From Polaribacter aquimarinus (lineage in GTDB: Bacteria; Bacteroidota; Bacteroidia; Flavobacteriales; Flavobacteriaceae): a DNA stretch of 64,000 nt. Positions 54,794-62,504 of this stretch are shown here, in pieces (position 1 is the first letter of the stretch; each line of letters opens with the position of its first letter). Both the position numbers and the translations under genes were made by a program. The stretch covers positions 779,391 to 843,390 of the forward strand of contig NZ_QFFG01000001.1 of assembly GCF_003129485.1 (NCBI RefSeq), given 5' to 3'. The notes beneath the pieces were generated by a model, which was not told the origin of the DNA, searched no databases, and was given only the letters and a program-made list of their open reading frames with translations.

Positions 54794-57001
54794 ATGGCAA
54801 CAATTAATTTTTATTTAGACAAGGCTGACAAAAAAGGGTTCGCACCAATTCATCTACGAATCAACTGCAACGGAAGTCAAGTTAAAATTTCAACTGGACA
54901 AAAAATAGAACCGAAAAACTTCGATAAATCAAAACAAAAAGCAATTGGATTATCTGTAGAGTCACACGAAATCAATCATTATTTGGATTTTTTAAGAGAA
55001 CGAGCAGATGAACTTCTGCACCATTCCAACAAAAAGACTTTTATTCAAGACGAAGTTAAAAGCGTTTTAAATGAACACATAGAAAATTATAAAGAAAATA
55101 GTAATGTAAATATCGTAAAAGAACAGGTTTCGCTTTACGGAAAACCATTCACTTTTGTTGATTTATTTGCAGGAGCAGGTGGTTTTAGTGAGGGATTTTT
55201 ACAAGCTGAACATAACAACAAATTCTTTGATTTTGTAGTAGCTAACGATATAAACGAAAACTGCGAACTCACTCACGTTGTTCGTTACAATCATCAATTG
55301 GGTTTAGATGCTAAATTTCTCAAACAAGATATTACTGAACCAGACTTTTTAGACAATTTGTTAGAAAAAATAGATGGTCGAAAAATAGACGTTGTTTGCG
55401 GTGGTCCACCTTGTCAAAGTTTTAGCCTTGCAGGAAAAAGAAAGAAATTTGACAAAAAAGACGACTTATTTTCTCATTATTTAGAAGTCATTAAGGTTTT
55501 ACAACCGAAATACTTCATAATGGAAAATGTAAAAGGCATTTTAACAAAAGAAAGCGGTAAGATAAAAGAACTAATAATAAAAGAGATAAACTCTATTGTT
55601 GACATTAAAGAGATTCCTTCACTTACATCATTTATAAAAAAGGTACGAGACGAGTCAAATTCTTTTCTATTTGACAGCATTATAAAACGTGTTGAACTTG
55701 AAAAGTTACTCGAAAAAGATAAAGAAAGCGGAAAAGCTGATTTTATCAATTTTGTAGAAAATAGATTTAGAAAACTAACACCAAAAATTGCAGATTACAA
55801 AACCAGTAAAACGGACGAGAATATAAATACTATTCGTCACGGATTTAACCTTTTAGCGCGAGCGAAAGAATGGGAAAAACTGAAACGTGATATTATAAAA
55901 GAAAAAGACTTTTGCAATATTGATAGTGATAATTTTGTAAATGCTTTTACTGATTTCCTAACAGAAATCAGTTCAGAAAATGTTATATCGAAAATTGAAA
56001 ATGCTTTCAAGCTTTTAAAAGTTCCTAATACTTATAAAAAAGATTGTGATGATATCATTACTGCATTAAAAATCTATACAACTTCTTTTGATGAGTCAAT
56101 AGAGATATTAAAATCGCATTGCAATAAATCACAGAACAAGGAATTAGAAACTATTCTTGAAAGTATTAGGCTTTACAAAATAGAAAAACCTTTTGTTGCT
56201 AACGCTTCAAATTATGGTGTTCCACAAAATAGGGAAAGAGTGCTTTTCATTGGTTGTCGTAAAGACCAAAAATATATTTCTGAAATTCCTGCAACCGTTT
56301 CTGAAGAAGAAAAGGTTACCATTTTTGAAGCTTTGTATGATTTAGATTTTATCGGTAACAATCAAGAAGCTCACCGATACGAATTAGTTGATATTTCAAC
56401 TCAATACAATGGAACTGCAAAGAAAATGGCTAAACTTTTAAAGAAAAGAAAAATTGATGGAAAGCCAATTTCTAAAGGTGGAAAATCTTTTGCAGAATGG
56501 TCAAGAAAAGGTAGATTAATTGAGCGTTTCAAACCTCAAACAAAGCCTTTTTACGTAAGGAATACAGAAGCACTTGAAAATGGGGAAAAGTATTTCGACA
56601 TACTCAATAATCACAAAACAAGTAATCAAAACGAAACTGTTGTTGAAAGACTTGGAGTTATTTTAAAAATTGGAGATTATAAAAAAGCGCAACCAGAATT
56701 AGAAAAATTAGGTCTTTCGACAAACAAGCGAAATTATAATGTTTTAAAACCAGATGAACAAAGCTCTACTATAATGACCATCGCAGATGATTATATTCAT
56801 TACAATTCGCCAAGGTCTTTAACAGTTAGAGAAATGGCACGTTTACAGTCTTTTGACGACTCTTTTGTATTTCAAGGGAAACGCTCAACAGGAGGAAATA
56901 ATAGAAAAACGGAAGTGCCACAATACACTCTAGTTGGTAACGCTGTTCCGCCATTATTAGCACGAGCAGTGGCAAGTGAAATTTTAAAACACATCAAGTG
57001 A
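54794..57001 (+). CDS. cassette 8a: C5-cytosine DNA methyltransferase with N-terminal integrase-type Arm domain
   Basis: The 735-aa protein starts with an Arm-DNA-binding domain like those of Bacteroidetes phage integrases (INFYLDKADKKGFAPIHLRI, VKISTGQKIEPKNFD; residues 3-50) and a short helical link (to about 105). A complete C5 methyltransferase follows: motif I FVDLFAGAGGFSEGF (121-135), motif IV GGPPCQSFS (catalytic C207), motif VI ENV (244-246), motif VIII PQNRERVLFIG (about 478) and motif X LVGNAVPPLLARAV (about 713). About 230 residues separate motifs VI and VIII, against about 40 in small enzymes, so there is a large insertion. It methylates DNA to protect it from the endonuclease encoded next. 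The stop overlaps the endonuclease start (GTGA). Confidence 0.9.
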   Translation: MATINFYLDKADKKGFAPIHLRINCNGSQVKISTGQKIEPKNFDKSKQKAIGLSVESHEINHYLDFLRERADELLHHSNKKTFIQDEVKSVLNEHIENYKENSNVNIVKEQVSLYGKPFTFVDLFAGAGGFSEGFLQAEHNNKFFDFVVANDINENCELTHVVRYNHQLGLDAKFLKQDITEPDFLDNLLEKIDGRKIDVVCGGPPCQSFSLAGKRKKFDKKDDLFSHYLEVIKVLQPKYFIMENVKGILTKESGKIKELIIKEINSIVDIKEIPSLTSFIKKVRDESNSFLFDSIIKRVELEKLLEKDKESGKADFINFVENRFRKLTPKIADYKTSKTDENINTIRHGFNLLARAKEWEKLKRDIIKEKDFCNIDSDNFVNAFTDFLTEISSENVISKIENAFKLLKVPNTYKKDCDDIITALKIYTTSFDESIEILKSHCNKSQNKELETILESIRLYKIEKPFVANASNYGVPQNRERVLFIGCRKDQKYISEIPATVSEEEKVTIFEALYDLDFIGNNQEAHRYELVDISTQYNGTAKKMAKLLKKRKIDGKPISKGGKSFAEWSRKGRLIERFKPQTKPFYVRNTEALENGEKYFDILNNHKTSNQNETVVERLGVILKIGDYKKAQPELEKLGLSTNKRNYNVLKPDEQSSTIMTIADDYIHYNSPRSLTVREMARLQSFDDSFVFQGKRSTGGNNRKTEVPQYTLVGNAVPPLLARAVASEILKHIK

Positions 57002-58179
57002 GAAAACTTACAAACGAAGAACAAGAAAAAATAAAATTACTGACCAAAAACCAAGTTTCTCTTACTTTAATTGAGCCAACCGAAACCGGATTAAAAAAAT
57101 CCATTATGGATGCGACTGGTTCTGTTCGTAGTTATTTGAAAAGTGAGAACATTCACGATTATGAATTGCAGAATCAAGGTACAGAGAGCAAAGTAATGAT
57201 TCCAGCAATTATTCATACTGGTTTTAAGATTATAAAGTCAAAAGCATCTCTATATCGTCCATCAACTAAAAAAGGAGACCCGAGAATTTGGTTTTATGGT
57301 TTAACAAAAGTTGCTGACCCTAACGATATTATTGGAATCACTTTTTACAACGATAATTTTCAAGTTTTTAACTTGACAAAATTAGATATCAAGGAATTAA
57401 TTTATTCTTCAATTCTAAATCCATTTCAAGAACTAATTAATGCAATTAATACGACAGAAAATGAAGTTGCTTTTGAGCTATTAGCTCTTTTAAGAAAAAT
57501 TGCGAATGCAGGCCCAATACCTTCGATGGTTGATGCTGACACTTCTGTAGGTAGGACACTTGAGACAGCTCTCGGAATTGACATTAACTCTTCAAAACAA
57601 CCAGATTATAAAGGAATTGAACTTAAATCGTTTAGAAATAGCAGAACGAATCGAAAAAATCTATTCGCACAAGTTCCAGATTGGAAATTGAGTAAGTTTA
57701 AAAGTTCAGCGGAAATTCTTGACAATTTTGGCTATGAACGTGATGATGATTTTAAACTTTATTGCACAGTTTCAGCAATTACGAGAAACTCGCAAGGTTT
57801 AAATTTAAGAATTGATAGCGATATAAAACAACTAATTGAAAACTCTGATAAGCCAGAGGTTGGAGATTTTGTAGTCTGGACATTAGACAAACTTCATAAC
57901 CGATTAAAATTAAAACATAAAGAAACATTTTGGGTAGAAGCCGAAAGTATAAGGATTGATGAACGTGAACATTTTCAATATAAGCTGGTGGAACACACAA
58001 AAAAGCCAATTACCTCACAATTTGACTTACTAATTGAACAAGGGATTATAACTCTTGACCATTTAATTAAGCGAAACTCAAAAGGGAAAGTGGTTGAAAA
58101 AGGTCCATTATTTAAAATCAAACCTAAAGGAATTGAATTACTGTTCCCACCAAGCGAAAGTTATAATTTAATGACATAG
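56998..58179 (+). CDS. cassette 8b: restriction endonuclease, MvaI/BcnI family-like
   Basis: The 393-aa protein contains VGRTLETALGIDINSSKQPD and then YKGIELKSFR (about residues 182-212), the E...D-x(n)-E-x-K nuclease pattern of the MvaI/BcnI family. Members cut CCWGG/CCSGG-type sites, often as monomers; the site here is unknown. Translation starts at a GTG overlapping the methyltransferase stop by four bases, so the pair is coupled. After its stop, 116 bases with no gene precede the closing repeat. Confidence 0.8.
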   Translation: MRKLTNEEQEKIKLLTKNQVSLTLIEPTETGLKKSIMDATGSVRSYLKSENIHDYELQNQGTESKVMIPAIIHTGFKIIKSKASLYRPSTKKGDPRIWFYGLTKVADPNDIIGITFYNDNFQVFNLTKLDIKELIYSSILNPFQELINAINTTENEVAFELLALLRKIANAGPIPSMVDADTSVGRTLETALGIDINSSKQPDYKGIELKSFRNSRTNRKNLFAQVPDWKLSKFKSSAEILDNFGYERDDDFKLYCTVSAITRNSQGLNLRIDSDIKQLIENSDKPEVGDFVVWTLDKLHNRLKLKHKETFWVEAESIRIDEREHFQYKLVEHTKKPITSQFDLLIEQGIITLDHLIKRNSKGKVVEKGPLFKIKPKGIELLFPPSESYNLMT

Positions 58180-58184
58180 CGGAA

Positions 58185-58271
58185 TTGCCAACGCTAAAAG
58201 CCATACACATTTCCAGTCGCACCATCCACGCTACACCAAAACTGTAAAAGAGTATGTCTTTGCCAACGCTA
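58185..58271 (+). repeat. direct repeat TTGCCAACGCTA in the tail of cassette 8
   Basis: TTGCCAACGCTA occurs at 58185-58196 and again at 58260-58271, 75 bases apart. TTGCCAAC also resembles the left box of the cassette sites, so this stretch may be the remains of an older cassette junction. No gene lies between the endonuclease stop and the closing site. Confidence 0.5.
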
Positions 58272-58295
58272 GCAAGTTTGCGGAAAAACGCCAGC

Positions 58296-58429
58296 CAGGT
58301 AACAACGTATATAAAAAATAGCGGTTCAAGTGCTTAATCCAAAGTGATTTTCATAAATTTAAAGCCAGCACTAAACCGAAAAGTTAGTGTTTAAAAATCC
58401 GCTACTTTTCATATACAACACCGTTGTAA
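58296..58429 (+). repeat. attC-like site 8 (closes cassette 8)
   Basis: The left box CAGGTAAC (58296-58303) is the reverse complement of the cassette 8 start GTTACCTG, located 3.7 kb away. The inner stem pairs GTATATAAAAAATAGCGG with CCGCTACTTTTCATATAC; spacers AAC and AACACC. Right core GTTGTAA at 58423-58429. Confidence 0.88.
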
Positions 58430-58464
58430 CACATTACCAAGCGATCTCAAAAAAGGAATTAATA

Positions 58465-58803
58465 ATGGGAGAAATAATAGGAGAAATTCTTTTTAAATAT
58501 GTAATTGCTGGAATTTGGATTGGACTAAATTCAATTTATGATTGGATTAAAGGAGTTATTTTTGGAATACCAAAAATTGAAGTTGAAAAGAAAAGACTTG
58601 AAAAAAAATGGCTCTATAAAAAAGTGATTTTAAGAGAAAAACTTGAAAACGGAATTGAAATTGGAACAAATGGAACTGTTATGGAAATAATAGACAAAAG
58701 AACTGCTTTTACAGAATTCTACAACCAAAATGGAGAATTTATTGAAATTGAAAATGAATTGATGTACAAAGTGAAATTAAGTAAATTAAAGCTAAAAAAA
58801 TAG
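58465..58803 (+). CDS. cassette 9a: hypothetical protein with N-terminal hydrophobic helix
   Basis: The ATG at 58465 gives a 112-aa protein (MGEIIGEILFKYVIAGIWIG...). A longer frame would begin inside the preceding repeat, so I reject it. The N-terminus is hydrophobic/amphipathic (residues 1-35). The rest is a small beta-rich domain (KVILREKLENGIEIGTNGTV, NELMYKVKLSKLKL). No family is recognised. Confidence 0.55.
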   Translation: MGEIIGEILFKYVIAGIWIGLNSIYDWIKGVIFGIPKIEVEKKRLEKKWLYKKVILREKLENGIEIGTNGTVMEIIDKRTAFTEFYNQNGEFIEIENELMYKVKLSKLKLKK

Positions 58804-58813
58804 TTTATTGAAA

Positions 58814-59185
58814 ATGGAATATTTCTTTATTTTTATTGTAGTTCTATTAATTATTTATGCTACTTACAATCAAATAAAAGTTATTTATTATCGGAATTTT
58901 AAATCTTTTGAAATAGAAATAGAGAACTTTTTGGAATCTCATAATTATCAATTAATAGAAAAAAGGAACCCAAATAAAGAAGACTGGAAAAAGAGTCCAT
59001 TTGAAAAACCACCGAATTTTAAAGTTACTCTTTCTGTTATTAAAATTAATGGTTTACCAGTAACTTGGACAGATTTAAAATATAAAGTCATTATTGGAAA
59101 AAAGGAAAATCGCACAAAACAAATTTGGTTGGAAATTAAAACGACATATTTTCAAAAGCCAAAACTGAATTTTATAATTAAATAG
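58814..59185 (+). CDS. cassette 9b: membrane-anchored hypothetical protein
   Basis: The ATG at 58814 gives a 123-aa protein with one N-terminal membrane helix (YFFIFIVVLLIIYATY) and a basic soluble domain (IEKRNPNKEDWKKSPFEKPP, TWTDLKYKVIIGKKENRTKQIWLEIKT). No family is recognised. It starts 10 bases after the previous stop and ends 19 bases before the closing repeat. Confidence 0.6.
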   Translation: MEYFFIFIVVLLIIYATYNQIKVIYYRNFKSFEIEIENFLESHNYQLIEKRNPNKEDWKKSPFEKPPNFKVTLSVIKINGLPVTWTDLKYKVIIGKKENRTKQIWLEIKTTYFQKPKLNFIIK

Positions 59186-59204
59186 AAATGAAAAATTTAA
59201 AAAC

Positions 59205-59340
59205 GTGTTACAACACCGTATAAACTTTATTGCTAGTTATAGCTCACTTGGGAAATTCCTTCGGAATTTCGCCGTTCGTGTTTTATTTAGTAAATTCATT
59301 GCTTAAATCACGCAACAAAGCTTATACAAACACGTTGGCA
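59205..59340 (+). repeat. attC-like site 9 (closes cassette 9)
   Basis: The left box GTGTTACAAC (59205-59214) is the reverse complement of the cassette 9 start GTTGTAACAC. The inner stem pairs GTATAAACTTTATTGC with GCAACAAAGCTTATAC; spacers ACC and AAACAC. The central hairpin is GAAATTCC-TTC-GGAATTTC as in site 1. Right core GTTGGCA at 59334-59340. Confidence 0.9.
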
Positions 59341-59364
59341 ATAATATAACCGAACCCAAAAACA

Positions 59365-59823
59365 TTGAGAAAATATCTGAAATTTTTGACTTTGATTGTA
59401 CTCTTAATGAGTTATAGTTGTGCATACGAATCGCAAAACAGAGAAAAACTTGAATCGTCTTTTGAGGACAACTTTGGATTTAAACCTCCTGAATCTATAA
59501 AGGAAATTAAACTTAAAAACCGAGGGTATTTTGATTTTCAAGTTCATTATATGTCGTTCACATACGACTCAAATATTTTAGAAAAAATTATTGCTCACGA
59601 CCAACCTCTGAATACTGTCGAAAGTAATAATGTGAAATTTGGAAATATTATTGACGAATTAAAAGAAGACGCTGGACTTCCGAGATGGTTTGATTTACCG
59701 AATAAAAATGTTGACCGAATTTATTACAAGAATGATTTTTTGGACCATACATTTAGCGAATATTATTTATGGATTGACAAACAAACTGAAATGACTTATT
59801 TGTATGTTCACTTTTTTGACTAA
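59365..59823 (+). CDS. cassette 10a: small lipoprotein
   Basis: The 152-aa protein starts with TTG at 59365 (no ATG fits) and has the lipoprotein signal FLTLIVLLMSYSCAY (lipobox SYSC). The mature part includes SSFEDNFGFKPPESIKEIKL and LPRWFDLPNKNVDRIYYKND. A similar ending occurs in the cassette 5 lipoprotein (LPKWFNP). Function is unknown. The start is 30 bases into the cassette. Confidence 0.62.
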   Translation: MRKYLKFLTLIVLLMSYSCAYESQNREKLESSFEDNFGFKPPESIKEIKLKNRGYFDFQVHYMSFTYDSNILEKIIAHDQPLNTVESNNVKFGNIIDELKEDAGLPRWFDLPNKNVDRIYYKNDFLDHTFSEYYLWIDKQTEMTYLYVHFFD

Positions 59824-59878
59824 TAAGATAATATTATTACCAAAATAATGACAAAACTATAATTGGAAAAAAGATATA

Positions 59879-60163
59879 ATGAAAGAGTTAGATAAGTCTG
59901 TAGATAAAACCTTGAGATTATATAAATACTCAAGTATTATTTTCATTATAATATATTGGGTTTATATAATTATTGATGATTATAATTTCATAGTTAATTA
60001 CTGGAATACTAACTGGATAGATTATATAAAAATTTGGTCTATTTACTTTCTTATATATTTTGTTTTGTTTACGATTATATTTTGTTCTATTTCTCTAATA
60101 ATTCTCTTTTGTTATTATAAAATTCACAAACGATTTAAACAGAAAAATAAATTAACGGAATAA
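59879..60163 (+). CDS. cassette 10b: small membrane protein
   Basis: The 94-aa protein has two long hydrophobic helices (about residues 17-36 and 52-80) and basic ends. No family is recognised. It lies 55 bases after the lipoprotein and ends six bases before the closing repeat. Confidence 0.55.
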   Translation: MKELDKSVDKTLRLYKYSSIIFIIIYWVYIIIDDYNFIVNYWNTNWIDYIKIWSIYFLIYFVLFTIIFCSISLIILFCYYKIHKRFKQKNKLTE

Positions 60164-60169
60164 AAATAC

Positions 60170-60304
60170 TATTGCCAACACCGTATAAAATTAATTGCTG
60201 GTTTTAGTCTATTTACGAAAGTCCTCGCGGACTTTCTATCTGTGATTTATTTGCTAACTTTAGTGCTTAAAACACACAACTAATCTTATACATCAACGTT
60301 GTAA
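60170..60304 (+). repeat. attC-like site 10 (closes cassette 10)
   Basis: The left box TATTGCCAAC (60170-60179) is the reverse complement of the cassette 10 start GTTGGCAATA. The inner stem pairs GTATAAAATTAATTG with CAACTAATCTTATAC; spacers ACC and ATCAAC. The central hairpin is GAAAGTCC-TCGC-GGACTTTC. Right core GTTGTAA at 60298-60304. Confidence 0.9.
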
Positions 60305-60328
60305 CACATTTGAGCAAACTAAGAAAAA

Positions 60329-60661
60329 TTGAAATTAACTAAAAAACATTTGGGAATTTACAATACATACGAAGGAAAAAAATCTTCGTTAGAAAATGTT
60401 GGAACTCAAAAAGAGAAGGAATTATTTCAAAATGGAGAATTTGAGAAAATAACGAAATTAATAGAAACTGAATACAAAATAAAACGGAAAGAGCTTTCGG
60501 AATCAGAAATACAAAATCACAAATCTGAACTGAATTTAATATTTGATAGTAATTGGAATAAAAAATCGTTGAAATACTTATCGAAAAAATATTATGAACC
60601 TGAAAAAGAACAAAGCACTTTTGACTCAATAATGTCTATGCTTTGGGCGATGTTTGGATAA
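60329..60661 (+). CDS. cassette 11a: hypothetical protein
   Basis: The 110-aa, lysine/glutamate-rich soluble protein starts with TTG at 60329 (MKLTKKHLGIYNTYEGKKSS) and ends in STFDSIMSMLWAMFG. No family is recognised. The start is 30 bases into the cassette after an ACATTTGAGCAAAC leader. The next gene starts nine bases after its stop. Confidence 0.5.
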   Translation: MKLTKKHLGIYNTYEGKKSSLENVGTQKEKELFQNGEFEKITKLIETEYKIKRKELSESEIQNHKSELNLIFDSNWNKKSLKYLSKKYYEPEKEQSTFDSIMSMLWAMFG

Positions 60662-60670
60662 AAATAAAAT

Positions 60671-60892
60671 ATGACTGAATTCGTAATTATATCTGTTTTG
60701 ATAATCCTTTTTGGAGGATTTTTATATTGGGCTTATCTTCCAGATTATAGGAGAAATCCGAAAGAATTTTGGCGGACATTAATCGGAATGCCAATTGGAA
60801 TGTTACTCGGCGGAATTGGATTCAGAGATTTAAACGAACAAATTAGAAAATGGGCTGTCGGAGATAAAAATGAAAAGAAAACTGAAAAATAA
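60671..60892 (+). CDS. cassette 11b: small membrane protein
   Basis: The 73-aa protein has one clear membrane helix (residues 3-24), then YRRNPKEFWRTLIGMPIGMLLGGIGF with a second, weaker hydrophobic stretch and a lysine-rich tail. No family is recognised. It ends four bases before the closing repeat. Confidence 0.55.
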   Translation: MTEFVIISVLIILFGGFLYWAYLPDYRRNPKEFWRTLIGMPIGMLLGGIGFRDLNEQIRKWAVGDKNEKKTEK

Positions 60893-60896
60893 AAAC

Positions 60897-61032
60897 GTGT
60901 TACAACAATGTATAACCGCAATTACGGCGAATTCGACTACGTCCGAATCCACTCGGAATTGCTAAAGTCTGTGCCAAACCGAAAATTAACGCATATTAAC
61001 CCGTAACTGACGGTTATACGAGACCGTTGTGC
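60897..61032 (+). repeat. attC-like site 11 (closes cassette 11)
   Basis: The left box GTGTTACAAC (60897-60906) is the reverse complement of the cassette 11 start GTTGTAACAC. The inner arms are GTATAACCGCAATTACGG and CCGTAACTGACGGTTATAC; spacers AAT and GAGACC. Right core GTTGTGC at 61026-61032. The centre differs from the other sites. Confidence 0.88.
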
Positions 61033-61054
61033 AACATATAAAAAAACTGAAGTC

Positions 61055-61714
61055 GTGAGATTTAAAATTGGAATAATATTCATATTTCTGTGCCAAATTG
61101 CTCAAGCACAGCAATCGGAAATGACCGTAAATCAAAATCGCTACAACTCTGAATTTAATGCAAATTCTGAACTTAAAAGCGAGTTTGAAAATAGCGAAAA
61201 ATCTAATGACGAATTTAGACTTATAGCTAAATCAAACGATAATGGAAAAATTTGGGTGTATATACAAAATACCACTTCCGATACAATTTCACTTTCTCAT
61301 CAGGATTATAGCATTTACATTCTACAAGAGGCAATGGATAAAAATGGATTATGGAAACCAATTGAGTATTGGGAAAGCTCTGATTGCGGAAACAGTTTCG
61401 GAGAAATTAAAATTGAGCCGAATGAAATAATTCAGACAGAATCGGCAAAATATAGTGGGGATTTTAAAACCAAAATTAGATTTAAGTTGAGTGAAAATAA
61501 TAAAGTGTATTATTCCAATGCAATAGAGGGAAATATCAATCCGAATAAAATGATTTTACCAAATGATTTCAGTTTTACTTGGCCATTAGCTATTATGGAA
61601 AACAGCGGAAAAAAAACGCCAATGGAATTACAAAAAAAAGTGGTTTTTTTAGAACCAAATGGAATGGAAGAATTTAATGAGTTTTTTGAAAATTCAATGA
61701 AAAAAAAGAATTAA
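61055..61714 (+). CDS. cassette 12: exported hypothetical protein
   Basis: The 219-aa protein starts with GTG at 61055 and has a signal peptide (FKIGIIFIFLCQIAQAQ, cleavage near residue 19). The rest is predicted beta-rich and soluble (ISLSHQDYSIYILQEAMDKNG, IRFKLSENNKVYYSNAIEGN). No family is recognised. It ends six bases before the closing repeat. Confidence 0.6.
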   Translation: MRFKIGIIFIFLCQIAQAQQSEMTVNQNRYNSEFNANSELKSEFENSEKSNDEFRLIAKSNDNGKIWVYIQNTTSDTISLSHQDYSIYILQEAMDKNGLWKPIEYWESSDCGNSFGEIKIEPNEIIQTESAKYSGDFKTKIRFKLSENNKVYYSNAIEGNINPNKMILPNDFSFTWPLAIMENSGKKTPMELQKKVVFLEPNGMEEFNEFFENSMKKKN

Positions 61715-61720
61715 AAATAC

Positions 61721-61853
61721 GTTGCACAACAATGGCTATAAGTAATTGCTTGTTCTCGCCTACTTCTGAAAATCCTCGCGGATTTTCAGTTTGGTGTGTA
61801 CTTGCAAAGTTAAGTGCTAAACCACGCAACTACTCATAGCCCAACCGTTGTGC
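61721..61853 (+). repeat. attC-like site 12 (closes cassette 12)
   Basis: The left box GTTGCACAAC (61721-61730) is the reverse complement of the cassette 12 start GTTGTGCAAC. The inner stem is GGCTATAAGTAATTGC with GCAACTACTCATAGCC; spacers AAT and CAACC (5 nt). Right core GTTGTGC at 61847-61853. Body nearly identical to sites 3 and 5. Confidence 0.9.
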
Positions 61854-61876
61854 TTAATGTAAAAACATTCAGGAAA

Positions 61877-62446
61877 TTGACAGAATTACAAAAATATATT
61901 ACTTCCTACTTTGGAATCTCAAACCAGAATATGGACAAAATAACGTCTTTATTCACTGAATCTGAACTCAAAAAAGGAGATTATTTTACAAAATCTGGAC
62001 AATATTGCGAAAAACTGAGTTTTGTAAGAAGTGGATTTATTAGAATTTTTGCAAACGCTAATGACAAGGAAGTTACGCAATGGATTTCTACAAAAGGCTA
62101 CTTCATAACAGATTTATACAGTTTTACTTTCAAACAAAGAGCGAAGTGGAATATTCAAGCATTAACGGACTGCGAACTCTACACAATCGATAAAGAAAAT
62201 TATGTGCTTTTGAATAATTTAGTTCCAAATTGGGCTGAAATTGAAAAACAATTTATTGCAGGTTGTTTCATTCAATTAGAAGATAGAGTTTTCAACCATT
62301 TATCCCTTAGTGCTGAAGAACGTTACGACAAACTTTTTGAGAATAGCAAAGAGCTTTTTAATCAAGTTCCCTTGCAATATCTCGCTTCAATGCTAGGAAT
62401 GTCGCCTGAAACATTTAGTCGTATAAGAAACAAAAAGATTTCTTGA
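61877..62446 (+). CDS. cassette 13a: Crp/Fnr-family transcriptional regulator
   Basis: The protein has a cyclic-nucleotide-type beta-roll (YFTKSGQYCEKLSFVRSGFIRIF) and a C-terminal helix-turn-helix (YLASMLGMSPETFSRIRNKKIS) with the E-x-x-S-R contact pattern, as in the chromosomal regulator at 11264. A longer frame begins at 61814 inside the previous cassette's repeat, which cannot belong to a mobile cassette. The TTG at 61877 (189 aa, 29 bases into the cassette) is preferred; a GTG at 61850 is possible. Its stop lies in an operator palindrome facing the SRPBCC gene. Confidence 0.82.
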   Translation: MTELQKYITSYFGISNQNMDKITSLFTESELKKGDYFTKSGQYCEKLSFVRSGFIRIFANANDKEVTQWISTKGYFITDLYSFTFKQRAKWNIQALTDCELYTIDKENYVLLNNLVPNWAEIEKQFIAGCFIQLEDRVFNHLSLSAEERYDKLFENSKELFNQVPLQYLASMLGMSPETFSRIRNKKIS

Positions 62447-62486
62447 TTTTTGTCAAGAGCAGAAACCACATTTGAATCGAACTTTG
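62441..62486 (+). promoter_or_regulatory. Crp/Fnr-type operator and promoter inside cassette 13
   Basis: TCTTGA-N6-TCAAGA (62441-62458, centre 62449.5) has the same arms and spacing as the centre of the palindrome at 11826. It includes the regulator's stop codon. GAACTTTG (62479-62486), close to TAnnTTTG, begins 29.5 bases from the centre, the same distance as at the chromosomal site. Confidence 0.65.
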
Positions 62487-62504
62487 TCTAATAAATTAGA
62501 TATT

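Noticed and set aside
58185..58295. A full fifteenth cassette in the tail of cassette 8
   Set aside because: There is no complete palindrome, no mirrored end pair and no reading frame; only short repeats resembling left boxes are present.
58387..58464. Longer start for the cassette 9 gene at 58387
   Set aside because: The extension lies mostly in site 8. The ATG at 58465 gives a sensible N-terminus.
61814..61876. Longer start for the cassette 13 regulator at 61814
   Set aside because: Those codons lie in the repeat of cassette 12, and the upstream sequence changes with the neighbouring cassette. A start inside the cassette is required.
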